Shown here in pieces: positions 18,846 to 26,476 of a DNA stretch of 26,476 nt; the stretch's first letter is position 1; each line of letters starts with the position of its first letter. Under the pieces are notes generated by a model. That model did no database searches. It was not told the origin of the DNA and was given only the letters and a program-made list of their open reading frames with translations. The DNA is from Phaeoceros laevis (Eukaryota; Anthocerotophyta; Anthocerotopsida; Notothyladales). A program made the translations under genes and the position numbers. The stretch is taken from assembly GCA_049999765.1 (NCBI GenBank), contig JBNGIQ010005778.1, forward strand, positions 1-26,476. The letters run 5' to 3'.

Positions 18846-18857
18846 GCTCTGATACCA
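18846..18857 (-). promoter_or_regulatory. Primer-binding site for initiator tRNA-Met
   Basis: The minus strand reads TGGTATCAGAGC, the standard plant LTR-retrotransposon primer-binding site complementary to the 3' end of initiator tRNA-Met. One base (18858) separates it from the LTR end ...GGTGACA. It fixes the element's orientation as minus. Confidence 0.9.
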
Positions 18858-18858
18858 T

Positions 18859-19022
18859 TGTCACCGGCCTCGAGTTGCAGCTAAACTCCAGGTTAAGCCA
18901 GGTTCAATACCCCGTCACTGGGTTTTTAAAAGTATAAATATTTATAATAGCGTACATGTCGGTCGTATACTTAAGTGACACGTGCTTCTGTATGTGTGTG
19001 TAGGTATTTGAGGAGGTTGACA
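18859..19022 (-). repeat. 5' LTR of the Gypsy-like element (left limit uncertain)
   Basis: The LTR 3' end GGTGACA at 18859 is set by the primer-binding site. Its 5' end should be TGTCA-like. Candidates are TGTCACTT at 18980 (122-base LTR, perfect 6-base terminal inverted repeat TGTCAC/GTGACA) and TGTCAACC at 19022 (164 bases). A TATA-like stretch (TATAAATATTTATA) lies at about 18936-18949. The second LTR, which would settle the limits, is not in the window. Confidence 0.5.
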
Positions 19023-19109
19023 CGGTCCCGTCAAGGTCCGTGTTTCTAGAACTATCGTGCTAACTACTTAACCCCATCTCCTTTACCATAATTTATAGTC
19101 TAGTTATCC

Positions 19110-19891
19110 ATGACAAAGGAGCCCGTATGGCTGAACAACTTCTACAAGCCTGACTGGGTGGATGCAGAGCTGGCTACCTTGGACAAGCAGGTTGGACGGT
19201 CTGCTCAGCCTACATCCAACCCCTTATTGCATCATAATGTTGTTGCTCCGACGGTGCCAGAGTGCCAAGGGCACTGAACGGCTCAGGCTGTAATCGAACA
19301 ACTTTGTGAGAATGGGCAGCTAAGTCCAGTAGTGGACGCTTTGACCGTCTTGGCGGAGAAACAATCTCGTGTGTCCTCCTCTCTGCTGTATAGAGTCAAT
19401 CGGATATGCGGGGCTGAAAAAAAATCTGGTGTTGGGACGACAACTTGATGATCTCACTGTCAAGCTTGGGTACGGATCCAATGCATTTTTGGGATCTCTT
19501 GCGCATGTATGCATGTGGAGGTAGGCTACTGGAGGCCATGGATGTGTTCAACAGGGCAAAGAAACCGAATGTCTTCATGTAGTTTTCCATAATCTCTACA
19601 AATGCTAAGCATGGATCCGGAAAACCGAAGGAGGCCACACAACTCTACTGGGAGATGCGTAGGTCAGGAGTGAAGGTGAATGATTATGTCTTTGCAGCTG
19701 CCCTTCAAGCTTGTGCATTTGCCACCGACTTGGAATCTGGCAGAAAAGTGCACTCTGATGTGTTGCACAGTGGCAATTCTACTAACTTGTTTGTTGGCAG
19801 CTGCCTGGTTCATATATATGCAAAATGTGGCGAATTGAAAGATGCACGGTAGGTTTAAGATTCTTGCCTTCAAACAGATGTGGCAACTTTA
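19110..19891 (+). pseudogene. Pentatricopeptide repeat (PPR) protein pseudogene, 3'-truncated
   Basis: It starts at the ATG at 19110 (MTKEPVWLNNFYKPDW). After about 60 residues come PPR-like units: IEQLCENGQLSPVVDALTVL, then a GRQLDDLTVKLGYGSNAF part, MYACGGRLLEAMDVF, the NVFM...SIISTNAKHG unit, YWEMRRSGVKVNDYVFAAAL, and LVHIYAKCGELKDAR. The unit types suggest the plant PLS subfamily, which mostly acts in RNA editing in organelles. Breaks: TGA at 19275-19277, a frameshift at about 19420-19435 next to a run of eight A, another near 19490, TAG at 19580-19582 (where the motif expects Trp), TAG at 19850-19852 and TAA at 19856-19858. Homology ends near 19891, where hAT sequence begins; any C-terminal editing domain is missing. 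Confidence 0.75.
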
Positions 19892-20355
19892 AAGGAGCAT
19901 ACGTAAGGGATGAGCTTGCATCATTGCTTGAGGTTTATGGAAAAGACAAAAAGGTGGACAAGGTATTTCTAGCTCTTGTTGATGTTCGATTGGTTAGGAA
20001 AGAGATTGAGTTCTTTAAACTTGAAGCTAACACTGGTTGGAAGGGACGAAGTTTTGCAGAGACTTGGACAATTGTTGGTGGCGTACAGGAATGGAGGATG
20101 AAGCTTCCTAATTTGTATGTACTTACTTCTATAGCACGAGTACAATGTGTTAATACTGCAGCATGTGAAAGGGGCTTTTCTAAAGAAAACAAGATTAAAG
20201 ATCGCTTTAGAAACTCTCTGAAGGACACAAGTTTAGATGCACTAATGCGAGTTGCTATTGAGGGTCCATCTATTATGAAGAATTATAACTTCACTCAAGC
20301 AATAATGATATGGAGGGAAGGTGCAAAGACGGGAAGACATATCTACTCCAAGTAG
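19892..20355 (+). pseudogene. hAT transposase C-terminal (dimerisation) fragment
   Basis: The plus-strand frame ends at a TAG (20353-20355) and shows the hAT C-terminal dimerisation domain: LPNLYVLTSIARVQCVNTAA, then CERGFSKENKIKDRFRN and LDALMRVAIEGP. hAT transposases move cut-and-paste elements and dimerise through this region. The BED zinc finger and most of the RNase H-like catalytic core are absent, so it is a fragment of a type resembling ZNF862-like hAT proteins. The frame is open upstream into the PPR remnant, but the PPR part is in another frame. No terminal inverted repeat was identified. Confidence 0.7.
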
Positions 20356-21081
20356 CGAAAGACTAATATGGAAAACAATTTCAATCTTTTCATACTTTTT
20401 ACCGTTTGATAAATAAATGTGAAAGATTTTTTAGGGTTAATTTTTGTCATTGCCGGAAAGTTGAAGGACTTTGTCAAAAATGGTCGGTTGTTACCTTTTT
20501 TTCAAATTATAAGAAGAACTTTTATGTGGAAGAACTCTAGGATTTTTTGGGTTGGTTGGAAAGTTATTGGTGAGCACTGGCACGGACATCAAACAAAGCT
20601 CAGGTATCTCGACATGTGTGCATTTGCTTTTAGTTCTTTGGTCAAGGACAACTATTCAACCACTTGTCACCCACCTGCCATGCTCTGCTACATCGTTATG
20701 TTTGATCCATTACAGAAACTTCTATTGAAGTGGAGGAAGGTCTGCATGTACATGCAGCTCCATTGTGACCGAGACGTTTTTCGTAGTTGTTTTGGCCAAC
20801 ATGGGCTGCAATCACATCAAAATCTCCATATGGAACCTTATGTTGGGGGTGGTACTAAATAGCATATAGGAATTACACAAAAAAAAAAGCATACAGGACT
20901 TCCATATAATTTGGCAGCAAAAGCGGCTCAGCGCACTCGCCTTGGCCCTTGACCGAGGTGAATCAATCTTATTTGAAATTTTAAATGCCTAGGATCTCTT
21001 TCAAAAACCCACCTCAAACGAAAACTGACGTCTCGGCTTTCATATCCAGCTTTAAGATATTTAACGCACCGGGAGTTGAAT
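20356..21081. other. AT-rich stretch with no recognised gene
   Basis: The 147-codon plus-strand frame (20419-20862) has no recognisable motif and a biased Phe/Lys/Trp composition, as expected of AT-rich noncoding DNA. The sequence next to 21081 is the 3' flank of the TFIIE beta gene and must hold its polyadenylation region; no clear signal was chosen. Confidence 0.4.
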
Positions 21082-22229
21082 TTATGGCATTTGGAATTTA
21101 CTGAAAAACTCAGGCAGATGTGCGTTTGTATATTTGGTGCGTTTAGAATCCCTCCTTTTGGGTTTCTGCTTCGGTTTTTGTTGCGATCTGGGTATGCCAG
21201 CGATTTCGTCCCTTCGAGCCGAGTTAGTTGCCGGTTTCATGCCAGCTTTCATCAGCTCCCTCTCCACGTCCACAAACTCTCTGGGCATTTCTACGGTCCT
21301 ATAAAGCTGCTTCACATCATCGTGCACCGCAATCTGGATCTTAGGGTCGTTAGGGTAGATCATTTCTTCCTGCGAGTCACTGTTCGTGAGGATCCACACC
21401 TCCCCGGCGGCTTTTAATTCCTGCACAAAAGAGAAAGCCTGTTGCTAATCTGCCGTACGATTGTAAAGTGAAATGGACATAGCCATGGACATATAAAGTT
21501 CTTACGAGCATATACACACCTGGACATCAGACACCACGCCAACGTACGAGTCCTTCAAATCTCCGATTGGGATGCCCTCCGGCAAGCGTCTAACCAACTT
21601 AAGCAGGTCCGTCTTATTACTTAGCTCGTGCTTGGACTGGAATTACACATTAGAGGCAAACAGGAGACAAGGTTAGGGTTCCCGTGATATGATCCTTCAA
21701 GATTACAGTATGAAAAGGCCAAGAGCACACCTTGTACGCGAACCGCTGGCCATCAAACGACACCTTAACATTGGTCTTGAGGCTCTCAAAGACCTCCCTG
21801 TTGCCCTTGACGTCTACATAACACAAGTCATTGATTTCCTCTGGTAGCAAAGCTTGTCTCGTCTGCACTAAAACAGGCAGAGGGTAACCATCGCACCTGC
21901 AGGAAGACTCTCCGATAGCTGCTCAAGCAAACAAAGCGTGGAAACCCTACCTCCAAAAGCACACCAAGCACGCGCTTGATTTGAGCTCCAACTGGCGACT
22001 TCCGAATGGTTGCAATCTGCTGCAGCTTATCGGTGTCATTGGTGAATGAAAAGCGCTGTGCAAATGGCACCTGAGACTGAACAGGTGGCACTGGCTGCGG
22101 GAGCTTGCGGGAAGCAGAAGCCTTGGACTGTGCGGCCTGCGCTGTCGCGGTCCGAGCAGGCTTGGCAGCAGTAGCAGTGAGTTCGGCTTGCCGCTTGGTG
22201 AAATTCACCAATTGTTCCCGCAAGGCCAT
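21082..22229 (-). CDS. Transcription initiation factor IIE subunit beta
   Basis: Four exons: 21951-22229, 21731-21862, 21520-21636 and 21082-21420. All three introns are phase 0, GT-AG and 88-99 bases long. The spliced frame has 288 codons plus a TAA, the usual length of plant TFIIE beta. The start is the ATG at 22229 (MALREQLVNFTKRQ); an in-frame TAG lies upstream. The N-terminus is Ala/Gln/Pro-rich. The first winged-helix core covers about residues 65-135 (RFSFTNDTDKLQQIATIRKS, PVGAQIKRVLGVLLE, then TRQALLPEEINDLCYVDV). The second covers about 137-200 (LLKLVRRLPEGIPIGDLKDS and LKAAGEVWILTNSDSQEE). A Lys/Arg-rich tail ends with KRTKYTNAHLPEFF. TFIIE beta pairs with TFIIE alpha, recruits TFIIH and helps promoter opening by RNA polymerase II in the nucleus. 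No break is seen. Confidence 0.93.
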
Positions 22230-23005
22230 GACCACGATCAGGCACTACAAGTTGTGCTGCGGGCACTAGGCACCGCGGGCTTTGGAACGAAAAGGGTGTG
22301 GTCCACTCGTAGACTCTCAAACGCCAAACACCTTGCAACAGCTTTAGACTAAACGCATGCAGATTCCTGGACTGAAGCAATACGTCTTATCAATAAAAAC
22401 TGGGTGGTGATTCGAGTGAGCTTTGCAAAGTTTGCATTTTAGCACACGAGGGCAATCGTCTACGAAAATGGTCGGCGTCTTGGGACTCTTGGGAATATAT
22501 AAGATGGAGTCGATTTCCAGAAAACACCACCGTTTTTGCAGTATCTTTCCTAATTAGGAATCCGCGCCAACTTAACGGCACGGAACAATACAAGAGGGGC
22601 ACATCAAGTTCACAGGCTCGGCCAAAGGCCTTCCCTTCCTTTCGAAGCTCCTCTACCCTCCCGCATACTGGATGGTTAACAAGAGCATCCTCCGCATCCT
22701 CTCGGATAGGCCCAATGATACCCCATATCAACCACCTGACTAGTACCTGAAATCTCCTACACAACTCGGACGAGACCTGCTACCTGTATGTAACTGGGTG
22801 CACGTGTCTGTACTTGCAAGCTGAATTCCTACAATGAATTATCTGCAGGGAAGAAACAGCAAGATGAACCCTATATAGTACTATCCAATTTGTCCATCCT
22901 TATACTTCCCCGCAAAATATCGTTCTTAAGCAAAACCTAATAGCACCTTGCTGAAGCAGCCGCAGCAGTAATACATTTCCCTGTGTTTGTCGGTAGCGGC
23001 AATGG
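22230..23005. other. Spacer between the casein kinase II beta and TFIIE beta genes
   Basis: Both neighbours are on the minus strand, so these 776 bases hold the 3' region of the kinase subunit gene and the promoter of TFIIE beta. A TATA-like stretch on the minus strand (TTATATATTCC, about 22493-22504) lies about 265 bases before the TFIIE beta ATG; it is only a candidate. A 124-codon minus-strand frame (22390-22764) has no ATG start and no known motif. Confidence 0.5.
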
Positions 23006-24878
23006 CTACCTGGCACTTCGATGAAGTTTGAACCCAAATATTCTGGGGACATAGCTTTGTGTTGGCTTTGCCGGTTTGATGTAGGGGTACGTCATCAAGA
23101 AAAGATGAGGGAAGGTGGTTCCAAAAAATGCACCATCAATGTCTTTTCAACAGTCAAGGCCACATATTCAAGTGACAAATGATCACGCCTAGAAGAACCA
23201 GGTAAGTGCGGAAACATAACCCACATACCTGCTTCCACCACAACCTACTAGGAAACTAAGCAGCAACAACAATCAGTACAAAGAAACACGATTCTTAAGG
23301 ATACTGCCCTGGTACTTTGACCTTGGGTAATAAATATCTTCACACTTCGGGCAATAGATTTTGACAGTACTCGTGCGAGGAATATCAGACTGGCCCATTG
23401 GAAGACATGGCTGCCCGGAGCAGAAAACTCGGGGGCATCTGCCAAAGTCAACATTCTTGCATTTATCAAGCTGCATTCAAGACAAATGATGTCAGACAAA
23501 AAACCTTGATCGTGACAAAAGCTGTGCAAACGAGGAAAAGGAAGCTACCATGGCATTCATCCCTTTGCTTGTCAAAATGTAACGGACATGGATGAGGCCA
23601 TATAACATTTCTGCAGCAGACTCCACCATTTCATTTTGCTCTTCTGTCAACATGGCATCTGCAAAGGTATTCCACATGCAATCAAACTATTATTGAACTG
23701 ACAACTTTCTGAAACTACATGCCAGCCTTCGCTGTGACCAGCTTGGGCCCGTACAACAGAGCTTCCCATTCACAAGCATAACCCAATGGGTTCAGGAGAT
23801 CCAACTGTATGACATCTATGCAATCCGGAGCAGCAAGGAGATGGAAAAACTTTACCATTTGGTGAATCCACATCCAGCATTAAGTCCAGCGCATAATCAT
23901 AGTATGGCACTTGACTACTCAAGCCACTTAGGTTGAAATCATCTTGAATGTACTCATCATCAACCTCACAAAAGAACTCGTTTCCTCTAAGGCCGCAAAA
24001 CCAAGATATCCATGATGTGTCATCTCCATCTGATCCACTTACATCTGACTCTTCACTGTCAGTATCTGAGTCCTCACCTGTATCAATTGAACAGATAAAG
24101 GCTGTAACATTCAAGGCACCAAGCTGGAAAATGCATGAACCCAAGAGTCTAAACGATCGAGCAGCAAAATTGACAACATTCCCCATCGGTTTTACAGTCT
24201 TGCGATGAAATAAGATACACAATGTAATAGCCCGCAAATGGCAATAGTTACAAACATCTACGTCCAGAAAACCACCTAGCCAGCTCACTTCGACTCTTAC
24301 ATGCTTGGCAATACATCAGGATACACAAGCTNNNNNNNNNNNNNNNNNNNNNNNNNNNNNNNNNNNNNNNNNNNNNNNNNNNNNNNNNNNNNNNNNNNNN
24401 NNNNNNNNNNNNNNNNNNNNNNNNNNNNNNNCTACTTCGGCGTATCGGGCTGTCGGTCAATACAACTGATACATGATCCAGTTACCAAGCACACTGAAAA
24501 CCCTAACAAAGTCAAGGTGAGCTGAGTGAGTTGGGTTGAGCTCCAGCAACCAGCACGGACACGTCCGTCAGCTCAGAGTTTCACACAAGCGAGTTGTGTT
24601 GCACGGACGCCAAACTGACCATCGTCTGGATACTTAGTCTTGTCGAATGCATTTCTTGTGTCCGAATTGCTATTGCGTCGTGCCGTGGATGTCGAAGGAG
24701 CTGATGGCCGCTCTTTATCTCGTCCATTGCCACCTTTTGAAGTCGAAGGGGAGGATTTGTCTAAGACATCCTCCACGCGCTTCTTTGATTCCGCGCTATC
24801 TCTGTAAAGAGATGATTCACCTTTGCCGCTGCCGCCTCTGCCATCTGTTACCTGCGCTGAGCTCCGATCTTTGTACAT
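23006..24878 (-). CDS. CKB: Casein kinase II regulatory subunit beta (plant type)
   Basis: Five exons: 24620-24878, 23856-24077, 23549-23658, 23305-23470 and 23006-23142, with GT-AG introns and matching phases. The product is 297 residues. The start ATG at 24878 (MYKDRSS) matches the usual MYRERG-like start of plant CK2 beta; the frame is open further upstream but without an ATG. The N-terminal extension carries KSSPSTS and PSAPSTST. Next comes an acidic Ser stretch ([19 protein letters not shown]), then the conserved core [20 protein letters not shown]. The zinc-binding dimer site is CPRVFC (Cys-x4-Cys) plus CPKC (Cys-x2-Cys). The end is [17 protein letters not shown], then FVPRIFGFK-like [14 protein letters not shown] and TAG. 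The beta subunit forms the dimer core of the CK2 holoenzyme and sets substrate choice, in plants including clock regulation. Intron 1 holds a 100-N gap, so a small extra exon cannot be excluded, though phases already agree. Confidence 0.95.
24332..24431. other. Assembly gap of 100 N in intron 1 of the CK2 beta gene
   Basis: Exactly 100 N, a common placeholder for an unknown gap size. Frames through it are meaningless. Confidence 0.95.
24498..24506. promoter_or_regulatory. Telo-box-like motif in intron 1 of the CK2 beta gene
   Basis: The plus strand reads AAACCCTAA, the plant telo-box. In plants this motif is common near the 5' end of housekeeping genes. Here it is about 115 bases into intron 1. 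A nine-base match can occur by chance. Confidence 0.35.
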
Positions 24879-25625
24879 GTCCTCAGACTTTGTAGCAAGT
24901 GGAGCTTCCGGGGGCTGCCAAGCTCCACCACCTGTTGCCACTATCAGTTGTACACAGGCTACATGACCCGCCGGTTGAACGCTGCGTTACTGGGGCACCG
25001 CGGATCCGCGCCTAGCGTGCAAGCCGTTGAACGCACCCGATCGATAGCGGAGCCTGATGGCAGGTCCCCGGGCCGGTTCACACACCGACCCTTCAATGTA
25101 CCGACCCGAAATATTAGCCACCCTAAACATGAAAATGAACGCCACCGCATATTAGATGACAGACCAGACACACTGCTAGTAAGGGTCTATGCGATCCTTG
25201 TTCTTCCATGATGGAATCCATGCATTGGACGACTATATCTTTACTTTGGTGGAGGTGGATGGATAGAGGTCTAAATAGTTATGTGAATATGTATATTATG
25301 TGTGTAGCTTCTCTTTCACTTGGGGTTTGTGATCTTCTTTACTCAATGGAGCTTGAGTATAGCCTTAGGTCTTATCATATGATTAACCTTTGATAAAATT
25401 CAAACTCGGTTGCATCTTGACGTTTGGACTTTGAGAACAAAGCTCATTTCTGCAGGGAGTAATTATCATAGCCCTGGCTAATAGATTAGTTGGTTGACAC
25501 GAAGAGTGGAGGCTATAACTGACGGACTCTCTATGGGTTGGTATGAAGTAACGTTAACATGGAGTGGAATGACTTGGCAGCTTGTCACCACGGTGTCACG
25601 GCGTCATTGCTCTTGCTAGGGTAGA
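24879..25625. other. 5' flank of the CK2 beta gene; no other gene seen
   Basis: The part up to about 25090 is GC-rich and contains a perfect 12-base palindrome, cgcggatccgcg (24999-25010). It should hold the 5' untranslated region and promoter of the minus-strand CK2 beta gene, but no clear TATA element is seen. From about 25200 the sequence is AT-rich with no recognisable frame. Confidence 0.4.
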
Positions 25626-25629
25626 GGTG

Positions 25630-26382
25630 CCAACTTATGCTTTTAGACCAAGTTATCGGTTCACTCCTGATTCCGGCCAATCAAGGCAGGAACAAGGTAT
25701 ACGACTAGAACTGAAACCCAGACTAATGCCCAGAACACATTGATTACACTCATTTTATAGGGGTTTTACATGCTATCATATTGAGATCCATGCCACTATA
25801 ATGGTAAGACGCCACGCAGGTCTATCCTAATCACCTGCCTTTATTAACCCTAGCCACACTAAATTCCACATGTCATGCTGTTGAACATCATGCCTAAATG
25901 ACATCGTGCCCCAAACTACCTTCTCAATCAACACCATGCTGCCTACATGTTAAACTAGTCGGGCTGCCATACTTGGCAGCCTGGACCAGCTTACAACTTA
26001 GACCAACACTTGCGTGCACCTGTTGGGCACTCTAACTGTGCAACTATCTTCCAAGAGCACTTGTAACTACAATCTTCATACATGCCTATACTCACGAATA
26101 TCAAGTGCTAGCTACAGCACATGTCTAAATACTTGTCAACTGGCTCAGCTGCCACATTCAGCCAGCTGCACCCATCCGCTTCTATGTTCAGCACTTACAT
26201 GCACCTGCCCAGCACCCAAGCTCCGTAGCTGTCTTCTCACAGCTCGTGCCTATTCGTGCACATCTCAAATGCTAGTTGTGAAAATGGGGGTTAGGGCAAC
26301 CGTGCCCTAGCTCACTTTATGTAATGTATTAAAGTAGCACACTTAGCATAACTCACCCATTAAGGGAGCTTGATTTCTAACA
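25630..26382 (-). repeat. 3' LTR of a Copia element (inner limit uncertain)
   Basis: On the minus strand the LTR begins TGTTAGAAATC at 26382, directly after the polypurine tract. A TATA-like CTATAAAATG lies at 25751-25760, about 620 bases in, so the LTR must extend beyond it. Its end was not fixed, because no clear matching ...CA terminus or target duplication was seen; 25630 is an estimate. Two diverged repeats lie in the U3 part, at about 26013-26110 and 26195-26275 (tgcacctg start, then a variant of cgaatatcaagtgctag). Confidence 0.6.
25751..25760 (-). promoter_or_regulatory. TATA-like element in the Copia LTR
   Basis: CTATAAAATG on the minus strand, in the position expected for the U3/R boundary of the LTR. 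Confidence 0.45.
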
Positions 26383-26392
26383 CTCCCCCTCA
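26383..26392 (-). promoter_or_regulatory. Copia polypurine tract
   Basis: The minus strand reads GAGGGGGAG directly before the LTR start TGTTAG. This is the plus-strand primer site of plant Copia elements. Confidence 0.8.
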
Positions 26393-26395
26393 AGC

Positions 26396-26476
26396 TCAAA
26401 CTATCTTTAACACTCCAAGTAACTCACGAAAGTGGAAAAACTTATCTTTACCTAGCGACTTAGTAAAGATATCTGC
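26396..26476 (-). CDS. Copia polyprotein, C-terminal end of RNase H (partial)
   Basis: The last 26 codons of a Ty1/Copia polyprotein enter from the right edge: ADIFTKSLGKDKFFHFRELL, then GVLKIV and a TGA. ADIFTK(S/A)L followed by F..LR..LGV is the hallmark end of the Copia RNase H domain. The rest of the polyprotein lies outside the window, so its integrity cannot be judged. Confidence 0.88.
   Translation of the reverse strand, partial: ADIFTKSLGKDKFFHFRELLGVLKIV

Larger units (their letters stand above)
17178..19022 (-). mobile_element. 5' part of a Gypsy-like LTR retrotransposon
   Basis: On the minus strand the order is a short LTR (ending at 18859), a primer-binding site (18846-18857), a protein-like frame (18826 to 18392), and gag (18249 to 17178). 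No protease, reverse transcriptase, integrase or second LTR is seen downstream in 15-17.1 kb. The copy is either truncated or of a gag-only, non-autonomous type. Gag and the upstream frame are both interrupted, so it is inactive. Confidence 0.7.

Noticed and set aside
20419-20862. 147-codon plus-strand frame after the hAT fragment
   Set aside because: AT-rich composition and no motif; I looked for a continuation of the PPR gene here and found none convincing.
22230-22235. TFIIE beta start at 22235
   Set aside because: That codon is GTG; the ATG at 22229 follows an in-frame TAG and gives the expected start.
22390-22764. 124-codon minus-strand frame between the two housekeeping genes
   Set aside because: No ATG start, no recognised motif, and it sits in the expected promoter and 3' flank.
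24879-24941. Longer N-terminus for CK2 beta starting at 24941
   Set aside because: That codon is GTG. The first in-frame ATG at 24878 gives MYKDR, matching the usual plant CK2 beta start.
1-26476. tRNA or rRNA genes
   Set aside because: No cloverleaf with a GGTTCGA-type arm and no rRNA-like block was found by eye; a covariance-model scan was not possible.

Overview
This window looks like nuclear DNA of a land plant, probably a non-seed plant (bryophyte, lycophyte or fern; the lineage is an inference). The evidence is short GT-AG introns in plant-type genes, a plant-type casein kinase II beta N-terminus, a pentatricopeptide-repeat (PPR) remnant, and remains of LINE, Gypsy, Copia and hAT elements. 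Two runs of N (11265-11664 and 24332-24431) are assembly gaps. Only two genes are intact beyond reasonable doubt. Both lie on the minus strand, in tandem, at 21.1-24.9 kb: TFIIE subunit beta (four exons) and the casein kinase II regulatory subunit beta (five exons).

Layout. 1-5.4 kb: old low-grade repeats with a spacing near 170 bases, traces of coding sequence at 2.0-2.7 kb, and one open 274-codon frame (3878-4702) with an F-box-like start and a C2H2-like pattern. 5.7-11.8 kb, minus strand: a nearly full-length but broken LINE. Its ORF2 has endonuclease, reverse transcriptase and a terminal CCHC motif; its ORF1 has a coiled coil and an L1-ORF1p-like RRM; a 50-base tandem array sits at its 5' end. 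11.8-13.6 kb: no gene recognised. 13.6-14.45 kb, minus: a pseudogene related to plant RNase H1 (hybrid-binding plus RNase H domains) that keeps a precise intron but has lost its catalytic residues. 15-17 kb: short repeats and small frames of unknown origin. 17.2-19.0 kb, minus: the 5' part of a Gypsy-like element (LTR, tRNA-iMet primer-binding site, an extra protein-like frame, then gag); no pol and no second LTR are seen. 19.1-19.9 kb, plus: a broken PPR gene that runs directly into an hAT transposase C-terminus (19.9-20.36 kb). 25.6-26.5 kb, minus: the 3' end of a Copia element (last codons of RNase H, polypurine tract, LTR), which continues past the window.

The two housekeeping genes are functionally distinct: one is part of the RNA polymerase II initiation machinery, the other is a kinase regulatory subunit. 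Nothing in the sequence shows co-regulation. Most of the rest is transposable-element debris. The points most worth a second look are the LINE 5' tandem array, the in-frame-removable 103-base intron-like segment in its ORF1, the protein-like frame between the Gypsy primer-binding site and gag, and the fact that every stop codon interrupting the LINE ORF2 and Gypsy frames is TAG.
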